Below the pieces are notes generated by a model that was not told where the DNA came from, made no database searches, and saw nothing but the letters and a program-made list of their open reading frames with translations. A program made the translations under genes and the position numbers. 64,000 nt of DNA from Mesorhizobium sp. (lineage in GTDB: Bacteria; Pseudomonadota; Alphaproteobacteria; Rhizobiales; Rhizobiaceae): assembly GCA_004017535.1 (NCBI GenBank), contig SAJS01000007.1:186001-250000 (forward strand). Direction: 5' to 3'. Below, piece by piece: positions 1-7,924 of the stretch (position 1 is its first letter; each line of letters begins with the position of its first letter).

Positions 1-533
1 TTGAAGCCGCCCTTGGCGATGTAGGATTGCAACTGCTCGCCGATGGCGTCGGGGGAGGCCCAGCCGCCCGAAGCGTAGGCCTGCATGCGCTCAACCTTGC
101 GGCCGCCGAGCAGCCGCCACACCGGCTGCCCGAGCGACTTGCCGAGGATGTCCCACAGCGCGATGTCGACGGCGCTGATCGCCGCCACGCTCATGCCGCG
201 GCGCGCCAGCTGCGGCATGGCATGGCCGGCATGCGCCGCCGTCTCGTGCCGCACGCCGTTATAGAGCATTTCCCAGATGATGCCGATGTCAGCCGGATCG
301 CGGCCGATGAGTTGCGGAGCGACCTCATGGTTGAGCATATGGACGAGCGCGCCATAGCTGCCGGCGCTGCCGGCGGCGTTCTTGCCTTCGCCCCAGCCGA
401 CCAGGCCGTCATCGGTCTCGATGCGCAGAATGGCGGCGTCGAACGTCGTCACCTGCCCGAAGTCGCTGCGATGCTGCTTCGCGACTTCGATCGGAACACG
501 GACCCACCAGGCCTGAACGCTTTTGATGCGCAT
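1..533 (-). CDS. Mandelate racemase/muconate-lactonizing (enolase superfamily) enzyme, partial
   Basis: Leftward gene cut off by the window edge: 177 N-terminal residues are visible from ATG 533 (begins MRIKSVQAWWVRVPIE). The N-terminal capping domain of the enolase superfamily is recognisable: VTTFDAAILRIETDDGLVGWGE, shown here only as its core LRIETDDGLVGWGE near residue 45, then DIALWDILGKSLGQPVWRLL near residue 130, the usual entry to the TIM barrel. Family members remove a proton next to a carboxylate, typically dehydrating or epimerising sugar acids. The catalytic barrel residues lie outside the window, so the substrate cannot be told. It sits 56 bp downstream of a leftward TIM-barrel epimerase, which suggests one sugar-acid operon. 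Confidence 0.85.
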   Translation of the reverse strand, partial: MRIKSVQAWWVRVPIEVAKQHRSDFGQVTTFDAAILRIETDDGLVGWGEGKNAAGSAGSYGALVHMLNHEVAPQLIGRDPADIGIIWEMLYNGVRHETAAHAGHAMPQLARRGMSVAAISAVDIALWDILGKSLGQPVWRLLGGRKVERMQAYASGGWASPDAIGEQLQSYIAKGGF

Positions 534-589
534 GTTTTCCCTTCGGCCCCTCCGCCCGCCAGGCGGAAGGACAAGCTTTGATCGGAGGT

Positions 590-1477
590 CTACTTGATCA
601 GCGGCAGCAGCGTTTCGGCGGTGATGCGCATCTGGTCGGTGTAGAATTTCTCCGTAAGCACGCTGGAGCCGTGGTCCTGGATGAATTTGAGCTGCTCGGG
701 CGAGATGTCGACTGGATTGCGCTCGACCATGTCCGGATAGGGCGCGGCCGGCGTGCGGTCGACGGGCGCGACGAATTCATTGGTCAGCGCGCCGTCATAG
801 CCGACTTCCTTCAGAGTGCGCACGATCTTCGGCCAGTCGATCTGGCCAAGGCCGGCGGCGAAGCGGTTGTTATCGGCGACATGGAAGTCGAACAGGCGCT
901 TGCCGACCTGGCGGATCGCGTCATAGACGTTAAATTCCTCCATGTGGATGTGGTAGGCGTCGAGGCAGACGCCGCATTCGGGGCTCACCGCGTCGGCGAG
1001 CGCCAACGCCTGGGCGCCGCGGTTGAAGAGATAGGTCTCGAAGCGGTTCAGCGGCTCGATGGCGATCCGGACGCCGACCTTCTTGGCATGGGTGAAGCAC
1101 TCGCGCGTGGCGTCGACCACCCAGCCCCATTCCTCCGCCTCGGTGCCGTCCGGCACCACCTTGCCGACGGTTGCGGGCACCAGCGTGATGATCTCGCCGT
1201 CGAGCTCGCTCACCATGGTGAGCACGTCCTTGACATATTGGACGGAGCGCTCGCGCTGGCCCTGGTTCTTGGCGGCGAGGTTGCGTTCGCCGAGCATCAG
1301 CGTCACCGAACCCCAGCAGCGGATGCCATACTCGTTCAGGAGCGCGCGCGTCTCCTTGGTCTTGTACTGCTCGGGCTCGCCGGAAATCTCGATGGATTCG
1401 TAGCCGAACTTCTTGATGCGCTTCAGCGTCACCTCGAGCGGCTCCGCCCGCATCCAATTGTGCGTCGAAAGATGCAT
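590..1477 (-). CDS. Sugar phosphate isomerase/epimerase, tagatose/psicose 3-epimerase-like
   Basis: 295 aa, xylose-isomerase-like TIM barrel (AP endonuclease 2 fold). Motifs of the ketose 3-epimerase branch are visible: IEPLNRFETY with Glu141, CLDAYHIHMEE with Asp173 and His176, FHVADNNR near 198-205 and TNEF with Glu234. These are the expected metal ligands and catalytic acids. Likely interconverts a ketose or keto-sugar; the exact sugar is inferred only by class. The start at ATG 1477 has a modest upstream AAGGA-like box (about 7 nt away). Lies directly upstream of the leftward enolase-superfamily gene and is divergent from the isomerase gene at 1877 across a 399-bp gap. Confidence 0.85.
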   Translation of the reverse strand: MHLSTHNWMRAEPLEVTLKRIKKFGYESIEISGEPEQYKTKETRALLNEYGIRCWGSVTLMLGERNLAAKNQGQRERSVQYVKDVLTMVSELDGEIITLVPATVGKVVPDGTEAEEWGWVVDATRECFTHAKKVGVRIAIEPLNRFETYLFNRGAQALALADAVSPECGVCLDAYHIHMEEFNVYDAIRQVGKRLFDFHVADNNRFAAGLGQIDWPKIVRTLKEVGYDGALTNEFVAPVDRTPAAPYPDMVERNPVDISPEQLKFIQDHGSSVLTEKFYTDQMRITAETLLPLIK

Positions 1478-1583
1478 GGTCTATCCTTCCCAGAATTCGC
1501 CTGTCACATTTTACCCCGCGACGCCTCGAACAGAGGCGGCCGCACGTTTCCTCCCCAAGGCGTTGCCAGGTTTTCCTCGAAAC

Positions 1584-1594
1584 TGGTTCGACCA
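1584..1594. promoter_or_regulatory. Candidate FadR/GntR-type operator TGGT-N3-ACCA
   Basis: TGGTTCGACCA has arms TGGT/ACCA around a 3-nt centre, the core pattern of FadR-subfamily GntR operators (TGGTnnnACCA). It lies in the 399-bp divergent gap between 1477 and 1877 (107 bp before the leftward gene). The rest of the gap has no gene, is more AT-rich around 1670-1700, and presumably holds both promoters. A related but better palindrome occurs twice near 60.3 kb. Assignment is by pattern only; the cognate regulator is not identified. Confidence 0.35.
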
Positions 1595-1876
1595 ATTGGG
1601 CCTATCATGACGTCTACAGCAAATTTTCATGCCCGGCAAGAAGTGGGCAGGGGAAGCTGAATGCGCCTGACAATGCTATGATTTAATAAGGCAATTTCAC
1701 ATTTCTAATTGCTGGTCCGCGGCTTCTTCCAGCTTTTCAGGCGCTTGACCGAACTACGGGATTTGGTAATACCAGAATGACATGGCGCTCAGATGCCGCC
1801 AGGACTGATCAAACAGGCTGGCCCTCGCTTCAATCGGCGCTATGCTTGGTTCGCGAAAACAATAGGGAGGATGCCG

Positions 1877-2932
1877 ATGCCGACGACGATGAAGGGACCC
1901 GGCCTGTTTCTGGCGCAGTTCGCGGGCGATGCCGCCCCGTTCAATTCGCTGTCTTCGATCACCAAATGGGCGGCCGGGCTCGGCTACAAGGGCGTGCAGA
2001 TCCCGACCTGGGATGGACGCCTGTTCGACCTCGAGAAAGCGGCGTCGTCGAAGGTCTATTGCGACGAGGTGAAAGGCATCTGCGCCGACGCTGGCGTCGA
2101 GATCACGGAACTGTCGACGCATCTGCAAGGGCAACTGGTAGCAGTGCATCCTGCCTATGATGCGCAGATGGACGGCTTCGCGCCGCCATCGGTGCACAAC
2201 AATCCCAAGGCGCGCCAGCAATGGGCCGTCGAGCAGATGAAGTTCGGCGCCAAGGCGTCGCGCAATCTCGGGCTGAACGCGTCGGTGTCGTTCACCGGCT
2301 CGCTGGCCTTCCCCTACCTCTATCCGTTCCCGCAGCGGCCGGCCGGACTGATCGAGGAAGCCTTCGGCGAGCTCGGCAAACGCTGGAAGCCGATCCTCGA
2401 CGTCTATGAGGACAATGGCGTCGATGTCGGCTACGAAATCCACCCTTCCGAGGATGTGTTCGACGGCGCGACCTTCGAGATGTTTTTGGATGCGGTCGGC
2501 GGGCACAAGCGCTGCAACATCAATTACGACCCGTCGCATTTCCTGCTGCAGCAGCTCGACTATCTGGAATTCATCGACATCTACCACGAGCGGATCAAGG
2601 CCTTCCACGTCAAGGACGCCGAGTTCAACCCGACTGGACGGCAGGGAGTCTATTCCGGCTATCAGGGCTGGGTGAACCGGGCGGGCCGCTTCCGCTCGCT
2701 TGGCGACGGCCAGGTCGATTTCAGCGGCATCTTCTCCAAGCTCACCCAGTACAATTACGATTCCTGGGCGGTGCTGGAATGGGAATGCTGCCTGAAGCAT
2801 CCCGAGGACGGCGCCGCCGAAGGCGCGCCCTTCATCCAGCACCACATCATCCGGGTGACCGAGAAGGCTTTCGACGATTTCGCCGCCGGCACGACCGACA
2901 AGAAGCTGCTGCGCGCCATGATGGGGATTTGA
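1877..2932 (+). CDS. Sugar phosphate isomerase/epimerase (xylose isomerase-like TIM barrel)
   Basis: 351 aa from ATG 1877, chosen because AGGGAGG (1864-1870) sits 6 nt upstream; in-frame ATGs at 1871 and 1889 are alternatives. Large TIM-barrel sugar isomerase with strands ending in VGYEIHPSED (Glu), NINYDPSHF (Asp, His), IKAFHVKDAE (His, Asp) and AVLEWECC (Glu), the expected metal-binding set. Longer than the typical 260-290 aa relatives because of insertions around 250-290. The Gfo/Idh/MocA dehydrogenase gene at 3077 follows on the same strand and another isomerase at 4463, a pairing seen in inositol-like and keto-sugar pathways. Substrate unknown. Confidence 0.85.
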   Translation: MPTTMKGPGLFLAQFAGDAAPFNSLSSITKWAAGLGYKGVQIPTWDGRLFDLEKAASSKVYCDEVKGICADAGVEITELSTHLQGQLVAVHPAYDAQMDGFAPPSVHNNPKARQQWAVEQMKFGAKASRNLGLNASVSFTGSLAFPYLYPFPQRPAGLIEEAFGELGKRWKPILDVYEDNGVDVGYEIHPSEDVFDGATFEMFLDAVGGHKRCNINYDPSHFLLQQLDYLEFIDIYHERIKAFHVKDAEFNPTGRQGVYSGYQGWVNRAGRFRSLGDGQVDFSGIFSKLTQYNYDSWAVLEWECCLKHPEDGAAEGAPFIQHHIIRVTEKAFDDFAAGTTDKKLLRAMMGI

Positions 2933-3076
2933 CGCGCGAACTTCCCTGGGAAGATCGACTGCGGGTCCGGCTGAGGTTGAATTTCAAGCCGCGGCAGACC
3001 CTTATACCCGCCCCGATGCCGCGCGTCGGCCCTTCTGAAAGGGGGGAGGGTGAGGAGCCAAGAGGAGAGGACGAAA

Positions 3077-4264
3077 ATGGTCGGCGCATCGAAGTCGGAA
3101 ACGGGAGGCGGCCCGATCCGCTACGGCATGGTCGGCGGCGGGCAGGGCGCCTTCATCGGCGCGGTGCATCGCATCGCGGCGCGCATGGACAATGATTTCG
3201 TGCTGGTCGCCGGCGCGCTGTCGTCGGACCCGGCGCGGGCCAAGGCTTCCGCTGCCGAACTGGGGCTCGATCCAGCGCGCAGCTACAGTTCCTATGCCGA
3301 GATGGCCAAGGCCGAAGCCAAGCGCCCCGACGGTATCGAGGCGGTGGCCATCGTCACCCCCAACAATGTGCACGTGCCGGCGGCCAAGGCCTTCCTCGAG
3401 GCCGGCATCCATGTCATCTGCGACAAGCCGCTGGCAACCTCGCTCGCCGAGGCGAAGAAGCTTGCGGCGCTGGTCGAGAAGACCGGCAAGGTGTTCGTGC
3501 TTACCCACAATTACACCGCCTATCCGATGATCCGGCAGGCGCGCGAGATGGTGGCCAAGGGACAGCTCGGCGACATCCGCATCGTGCAGTCGGAATATCC
3601 GCAGGACTGGCTGACCGAGGATCTCGCCGCCACCGGCCAGAAGCAGGCCTCGTGGCGCTCCGATCCCAAGCAGGCCGGCGCCGGCGGCGCGCTTGGCGAC
3701 ATCGGCACGCATGCCTACAATCTTGCCCGTTTCGTCTCGGGACTGGAGCTGGATTCTCTGTCGGCCGACCTCGACGCCTTCGTGCCGGGGCGCCAGCTCG
3801 ACGACAATGTCAATGTCATGCTGCGCTTCAAGCCGGTCGGCAACAAGCATCCGGCCAAGGGCATGATCTGGGCAAGCCAGGTGGCGCCCGGCCATGAGAA
3901 CGGGCTGAAGCTGCGCATCTATGGTTCGAAGGGCGGGCTGGAATGGGTGCAGGCCGATCCGAACTATCTCTGGTACACGCCCTTCGGCCAGCCGAAGCAG
4001 CTGCTCACCCGGGCCGGCGCCGGCGCGATGCCGGTGGCCGCGCGTGTGACCCGCGTGCCGTCCGGCCATCCGGAAGGCTATCTCGAAGGTTTTGCCAACA
4101 TCTACCAGGAGGCCGCCCGCGCCATCCGGGCAGCGCGCCGGAAGGGCGGCAAACCGGGCAAGGATGTGGTCTTCCCGACGATCGACGACGGCGTCGAAGG
4201 CATGGCCTTCATCGAAGCCTGCGTGAAGTCGTCGAAGAAGAATGGGGCGTGGACGAAGCTCTAG
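3077..4264 (+). CDS. Gfo/Idh/MocA family oxidoreductase
   Basis: 395 aa from ATG 3077, preceded by AGAGGAGAGGAC. N-terminal Rossmann fold with GMVGGGQGAFIG (NAD(P)-binding, residues about 17-28) and the family hallmark CDKPLATSLAEAKKL near 115-130 (the EKP-type lysine, here DKP). The C-terminal alpha/beta domain carries GDIGTHAYNLARFVSGL, containing the usual Asp-x-x-x-His pair. The enzyme should oxidise or reduce a sugar or cyclitol hydroxyl using NAD(P). A GTG at 3050 would add nine residues and has no convincing ribosome site. Flanked by two TIM-barrel isomerases on the same strand, probably one operon. Confidence 0.88.
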   Translation: MVGASKSETGGGPIRYGMVGGGQGAFIGAVHRIAARMDNDFVLVAGALSSDPARAKASAAELGLDPARSYSSYAEMAKAEAKRPDGIEAVAIVTPNNVHVPAAKAFLEAGIHVICDKPLATSLAEAKKLAALVEKTGKVFVLTHNYTAYPMIRQAREMVAKGQLGDIRIVQSEYPQDWLTEDLAATGQKQASWRSDPKQAGAGGALGDIGTHAYNLARFVSGLELDSLSADLDAFVPGRQLDDNVNVMLRFKPVGNKHPAKGMIWASQVAPGHENGLKLRIYGSKGGLEWVQADPNYLWYTPFGQPKQLLTRAGAGAMPVAARVTRVPSGHPEGYLEGFANIYQEAARAIRAARRKGGKPGKDVVFPTIDDGVEGMAFIEACVKSSKKNGAWTKL

Positions 4265-4275
4265 TCAGCGGCGGC

Positions 4276-4413
4276 GCCCCCTCACCCGGATTGCCAGCCG
4301 AATTGCAAACGCAATTCGGGGCAATCCGACCTCTCGCCGAGGCGAGAGGAGGGCGCGCCGACCTCTTCTCCCTGCGGGGAGAAGGTGGCCGCGAAGCGGA
4401 TGGATGAGGGGGA
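4276..4413. repeat. Intergenic mosaic palindrome (RIME-like)
   Basis: Non-coding spacer made of nested hairpins: CCGAATTG/CAATTCGG, CCTCTCGCC/GGCGAGAGG and TTCTCC/GGAGAA, enclosed by CCCTCA/TGAGGG ends. This resembles the rhizobial intergenic mosaic elements found after genes. A shorter relative follows the dehydrogenase gene at 37402 (around 37407-37440). No transposase is present. Confidence 0.55.
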
Positions 4414-4462
4414 GTGCGGCTCGCCAACGCAAATGGCTGGCCGCAAGCGGGGAGAGGTGTCG

Positions 4463-5314
4463 ATGAAAATCGGCATGTGCATGTTCTTGTGGACCACCAG
4501 CGTCTCGAAGAAGCATGAGACGCTCTTGAAGGACATCAAGGCAACGGGTTTCGACGGCGTCGAGATACCGGTCTTTGTTGGCTCACCGGACGACTACAAG
4601 AAGCTCGGCGAGATGCTCGATCGCATCGGCCTGGAGCGCACCGCGGTTTCGGCCATGGGCGATCCGGCGATGAACCTGATCTCGCCGGATGCCGCGACGC
4701 GCAAGGCCGGCATCGACTACATGAAATGGGCGATCGACTGCAGCGCCGCGCTAGGTGCCAACACGTTGAGCGGGCCGCTGCACTCGACGCTGGGCGCCTT
4801 TTCCGGCAGCGGGCCGACTGCTGCGGAGAAGAAGCGCTCGGTCGCCTCGCAGCGCGCCATCGGCGATCATGCCGGCAATAAGGGCGTGACCATCGGGCTC
4901 GAAGCGCTCAACCGCTTCGAATGCTATCTGGTTAACACCATGGCCGACCTGTCGGAACATATCGACGCGATCGACCGGCCGCACATCAAGGCGATGTACG
5001 ATACTTTTCACGCCAATATCGAGGAGGCCGATCCGATTGGCGCCTATACGAAGCATCGCCGCAATATCGTCCATGTCCACATTTCGGAGAACGACCGCGG
5101 CGTGCCGGGGCGCGGCAACATTCCATGGAAGGAGACTTTCTCCGCCATCCGCAAAAGCGGCTATGACGACTGGCTGACGATCGAGTCATTCGGCCGTTCG
5201 CTGAAGGATCTGGCTGCGGCGACGAAGGTGTGGCGGGATTTTGCCGAAAGCCCGGAGGCGGTGTATCGCGAGGGGTATAGGCATATCAGGGATGGGTGGA
5301 GGAAGGCGGCTTAG
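4463..5314 (+). CDS. Sugar phosphate isomerase/epimerase, ketose 3-epimerase-like
   Basis: 283 aa starting at ATG 4463 (MKIGMCMFLWTT), behind GGGGAGAGG at 4449-4456. The sequence shows the tagatose/psicose 3-epimerase signatures IGLEALNRFECYLVNT (Glu), AMYDTFHANIEEAD (Asp, His), VHVHISENDRG (His, Glu) and LTIESFGR (Glu). Length fits the family (280-300 aa). It is the third such enzyme within 5 kb and closer in motif style to the 590-1477 gene than to its neighbour at 1877. It likely works with the adjacent Gfo/Idh/MocA dehydrogenase; the sugar is not determinable from sequence. Confidence 0.87.
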   Translation: MKIGMCMFLWTTSVSKKHETLLKDIKATGFDGVEIPVFVGSPDDYKKLGEMLDRIGLERTAVSAMGDPAMNLISPDAATRKAGIDYMKWAIDCSAALGANTLSGPLHSTLGAFSGSGPTAAEKKRSVASQRAIGDHAGNKGVTIGLEALNRFECYLVNTMADLSEHIDAIDRPHIKAMYDTFHANIEEADPIGAYTKHRRNIVHVHISENDRGVPGRGNIPWKETFSAIRKSGYDDWLTIESFGRSLKDLAAATKVWRDFAESPEAVYREGYRHIRDGWRKAA

Positions 5315-5344
5315 ATGCACCGTCCGACGGGCGTCGCGATCCTT

Positions 5345-5505
5345 AGCGCCCCCTCTGTCCTGCCGGGCATCTCCCCCACCAGGGGGAGATTGGCAGCTCC
5401 GTCCGCTCCGCTGAACATTCCAACGTCGGTGATTGGCGAAAGCCGCGATGACGGTTGATCTCCCCCCAAGTGGGGGAGATGCCCGGAAGGGCAGAGGGGG
5501 GCGCT
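5345..5505. repeat. Long inverted repeat element (RIME-like)
   Basis: Imperfect arms of about 33 bp at 5345-5377 and 5472-5505 (cores GCGCCCCCTCTG and CAGAGGGGGGCGC; GGGCATCTCCCCC and GGGGGAGATGCCC) with further internal CCCCCACCAGGGGG pairing. It occupies the convergent gap between the isomerase ending at 5314 and phnE2 ending at 5542. It could act as a bidirectional terminator, though no T-run is obvious. Confidence 0.6.
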
Positions 5506-5541
5506 GTCCCACCGACCTCTCCTTAGAGAGCAGCAGTCCAA

Positions 5542-6909
5542 CTACCCCTGCTCAGCCTGCAGCCGGTTGTAGTCATGCAGCGTGCGGCTGAGCCTTCGGC
5601 GCAGGACGTTCGAGATGTTGTCGAAGATGAAGACGACAAGCAGCGTCAACAGCACCATGTAGAAGACGTTGGCCCAGTTCGAATTGGTGCGCATCGCTTC
5701 CCACAATTTCAGGCCGATGCCGCCGGCGCCGACGGCGCCGATGATGGTGGCGCCGCGGGTGTTCGATTCCCACTGGTAGAGCGTCTGGCTGATGAAGACC
5801 GGCACCACCTCCGGCAGCACGCCGTAGCGCTGCACCAAAATTTCGTTGGCGCCGGTCGACAGCACGCCCTCGCGCGGCTTGTCGTCGATGTTCTCCAGCG
5901 CTTCGGAATAGGTTTTGCCCAACGTGCCGATCTCGGTGAAGAAGATCGCGGCGCTGCCGGCCAGCGGGCCGGGGCCGAAGGCGCGGGTGAAGAACAGCGC
6001 CCAGATCAGCATGTCGACCGAGCGCATGAAATCGAAGAAGCGCTTCAGTACCTGGCTCAGAACGCCGCTCGGCGTGATGTTGCGGGCGGCGAAGAAGGCG
6101 AGCGGGAAAGCGACGATGCCGCCGAGCAATGTGCCAAGGAACGCCATGACGATGGTCTGCAAGAGCTTCGTCCAGACATCGCCATGCTGCCACTGGGCGT
6201 TGTTCCAGAAATTGTCGGCGGCCAAAGCCAGGTTCGAGGTGCCGGGCTTGAGTTCCGGCCCGGAGACGATCAGCGAGATGACTTCGCTATAGGGTTTGCC
6301 GAAGAAGGGCGAGCGCGTATCGAAGACGAAATTCGCCCAACCGAGGAAGCGCTTGCGCACCTTGACGCGGTCGACGGTGACACGCACCTCGCCGGCAAAG
6401 CCGAGCTTGGCGACGATCTCGTCGTCATGGACGGTCACCCAGTCGGGCACCGGACCTGTCACCACCGGCTTGCTGCCGGTCAGCGCTATGGGCACGGTCA
6501 CGCCGTTGGCCGTGATCGTCGCTTTGGTCTTGTCGAAGGTGACGGATTTTGCTTCGCCGTCGATCTGGACGGTGTAGGTGCCGTCGGGATTCTTGATCAC
6601 CCAATCGGGATCGGGGTTCTCGCCGAGCGCCGAGAAGCGCGGATATTTCGGCGTGATCTCGGGCTGGTCGAGGCGGAATTCCGGCTGCAGATCATAGCTG
6701 ATCCATTGCGACAGGAAGAGCGGCAGGCGCTCCCAATGCGACTCGCGCAGCACCTGCGGCAGGCTGAAGAACCACAAGGCATAGCCGAGATAGAGCACCG
6801 TGCCCGCGATCAGCAGCAGCGGCCAGAAGCGCTTATAGGCCGGCCGTTGGAATATCTGCGGATGGCGGTCTTCGATGGCGCTGATTTCGTCGACGGTCAT
6901 GGCGGCCAT
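5542..6909 (-). CDS. phnE2: Phosphonate ABC transporter permease PhnE (second subunit, long form)
   Basis: 455 aa, integral membrane permease. One transmembrane segment at about 28-48, then a periplasmic region of roughly 190 residues with beta-rich repeats (VTVPIALTGSKPVVTG), then a membrane core from about 240 with the transporter coupling region RSVDMLIWALFF and VGAGGIGLKLWEAM. Family PhnE permeases are usually 260-320 aa, so the large extracytoplasmic insert is a distinctive feature also seen in rhizobial second PhnE proteins. ATG 6909 lies 1 bp after the phnE1 stop; ATG 6900 is an alternative. Last gene of the leftward phnCDE1E2 run. Confidence 0.9.
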   Translation of the reverse strand: MAAMTVDEISAIEDRHPQIFQRPAYKRFWPLLLIAGTVLYLGYALWFFSLPQVLRESHWERLPLFLSQWISYDLQPEFRLDQPEITPKYPRFSALGENPDPDWVIKNPDGTYTVQIDGEAKSVTFDKTKATITANGVTVPIALTGSKPVVTGPVPDWVTVHDDEIVAKLGFAGEVRVTVDRVKVRKRFLGWANFVFDTRSPFFGKPYSEVISLIVSGPELKPGTSNLALAADNFWNNAQWQHGDVWTKLLQTIVMAFLGTLLGGIVAFPLAFFAARNITPSGVLSQVLKRFFDFMRSVDMLIWALFFTRAFGPGPLAGSAAIFFTEIGTLGKTYSEALENIDDKPREGVLSTGANEILVQRYGVLPEVVPVFISQTLYQWESNTRGATIIGAVGAGGIGLKLWEAMRTNSNWANVFYMVLLTLLVVFIFDNISNVLRRRLSRTLHDYNRLQAEQG

Positions 6910-6910
6910 T

Positions 6911-7867
6911 TCACGCGCTCATCAGGAAAGCCTGCTCGCCGACAAGCTTGCGGCGCAGCCAAGCGGAGAATTGGTCGACGAGGAAGATGGTGATGAAGAG
7001 CAGGAGCACCAGCGCCAGCGTCTTGGCGCCGAAGCCGCGCGAGATGGCAAGCTTCAGCTCCTCGCCAATGCCGCCGCCGCCGACCGCGCCCATGATGGTC
7101 GAGATGCGCACGTTGATCTCGATCCGGAGCAGCGTATAGGACATGAAATTGGGCAGCACCTGCGGCAGGTCGGCGAAGCGCACGCGCTCGAACCAATTGG
7201 CGCCGACCGCGCGCAAACCCTCTTCCGGGCGCATGTCGATGTTCTCGTTGATCTCGTAGAAGAGCTTGCCCAGCGCGCCGATCGAATGCAGACCGATGGC
7301 GATGATTGCCGCGACCGGGCCGATCGAGACGATCGCCGCGAACAGGCCGGCGATGACGATCTCCGGAAAGGCGCGCAGGAGTTCCATGAAGCGCTTGACG
7401 ACGAGCCGCAGGATCGGGCTCGGCGTCAGGTTGCGCGCGGCGATGAAGGAGAAAGGTACGGCGAACACGAAGCCGATGAAGGTCGAGACCAGCGCCACGT
7501 TCACCGTGGTCAGCATCAGCTCGAAATATTCGGGGATGTAGAAGCCGCCCCAGATATAGACGCGGCCGAGCGGGAAGTTGAACTCCTGCGTGCCCTTGTC
7601 GTTGGGCGAGGCGATGTCGAACAGCGCACGCCAGACATCGTTCCAGTCCTTCGGGACCAGCCAGCTCAGGAAATCGAGGGTATGCGGCAGGCGGTCGTAG
7701 AAGTGGCCGGCATTGGCCTCGTCGGCGAACCACATGGTCGCGAACATGGCGACAAGCAGCAGGCCGACACCAAGCGCGGTGTAGAAGCGGCGCAGCGAGG
7801 TCTGGCGCCGCCAGGCATCGGCCTGCTGGCGGGTGGGGTCGGAATGGATCGTTGTCGAAAGGGTCAT
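6911..7867 (-). CDS. phnE1: Phosphonate ABC transporter permease PhnE (first subunit)
   Basis: 318 aa inner-membrane permease for the phosphonate/phosphate-ester importer. Hydrophobic segments near 30-50, 130-155, 190-225 and 255-300; the coupling motif region reads LRAFPEIVIAGLF and GAVGGGGIGEELKLAI, matching the same positions in PhnE2. It is a partner of PhnC (ATPase) and PhnD (binding protein). Its stop is separated from the phnE2 start by a single base, indicating translational coupling. A GC-rich hairpin lies between phnD and this gene. Confidence 0.92.
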   Translation of the reverse strand: MTLSTTIHSDPTRQQADAWRRQTSLRRFYTALGVGLLLVAMFATMWFADEANAGHFYDRLPHTLDFLSWLVPKDWNDVWRALFDIASPNDKGTQEFNFPLGRVYIWGGFYIPEYFELMLTTVNVALVSTFIGFVFAVPFSFIAARNLTPSPILRLVVKRFMELLRAFPEIVIAGLFAAIVSIGPVAAIIAIGLHSIGALGKLFYEINENIDMRPEEGLRAVGANWFERVRFADLPQVLPNFMSYTLLRIEINVRISTIMGAVGGGGIGEELKLAISRGFGAKTLALVLLLFITIFLVDQFSAWLRRKLVGEQAFLMSA

Positions 7868-7881
7868 GACTGTGAATGCAG

Positions 7882-7913
7882 AAAGGGCGGCGTTTTTTGC
7901 GACGCCGCCCTTT
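7882..7913 (-). promoter_or_regulatory. Intercistronic hairpin between phnD and phnE1
   Basis: Perfect 11-bp stem AAAGGGCGGCG (7882-7892) / CGCCGCCCTTT (7903-7913) with a 10-nt loop. In the leftward transcript it follows the phnD stop by 11 nt. There is no long U-run, so it more likely protects the phnD mRNA 3' end or attenuates readthrough, giving excess binding protein over permease, than acts as a full terminator. Confidence 0.6.
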
Positions 7914-7924
7914 TCCTGATGCCG

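Noticed and set aside
7882-7913. Rho-independent terminator after phnD
   Set aside because: Strong stem but no U-run in the leftward transcript and phnE1 must be read through.
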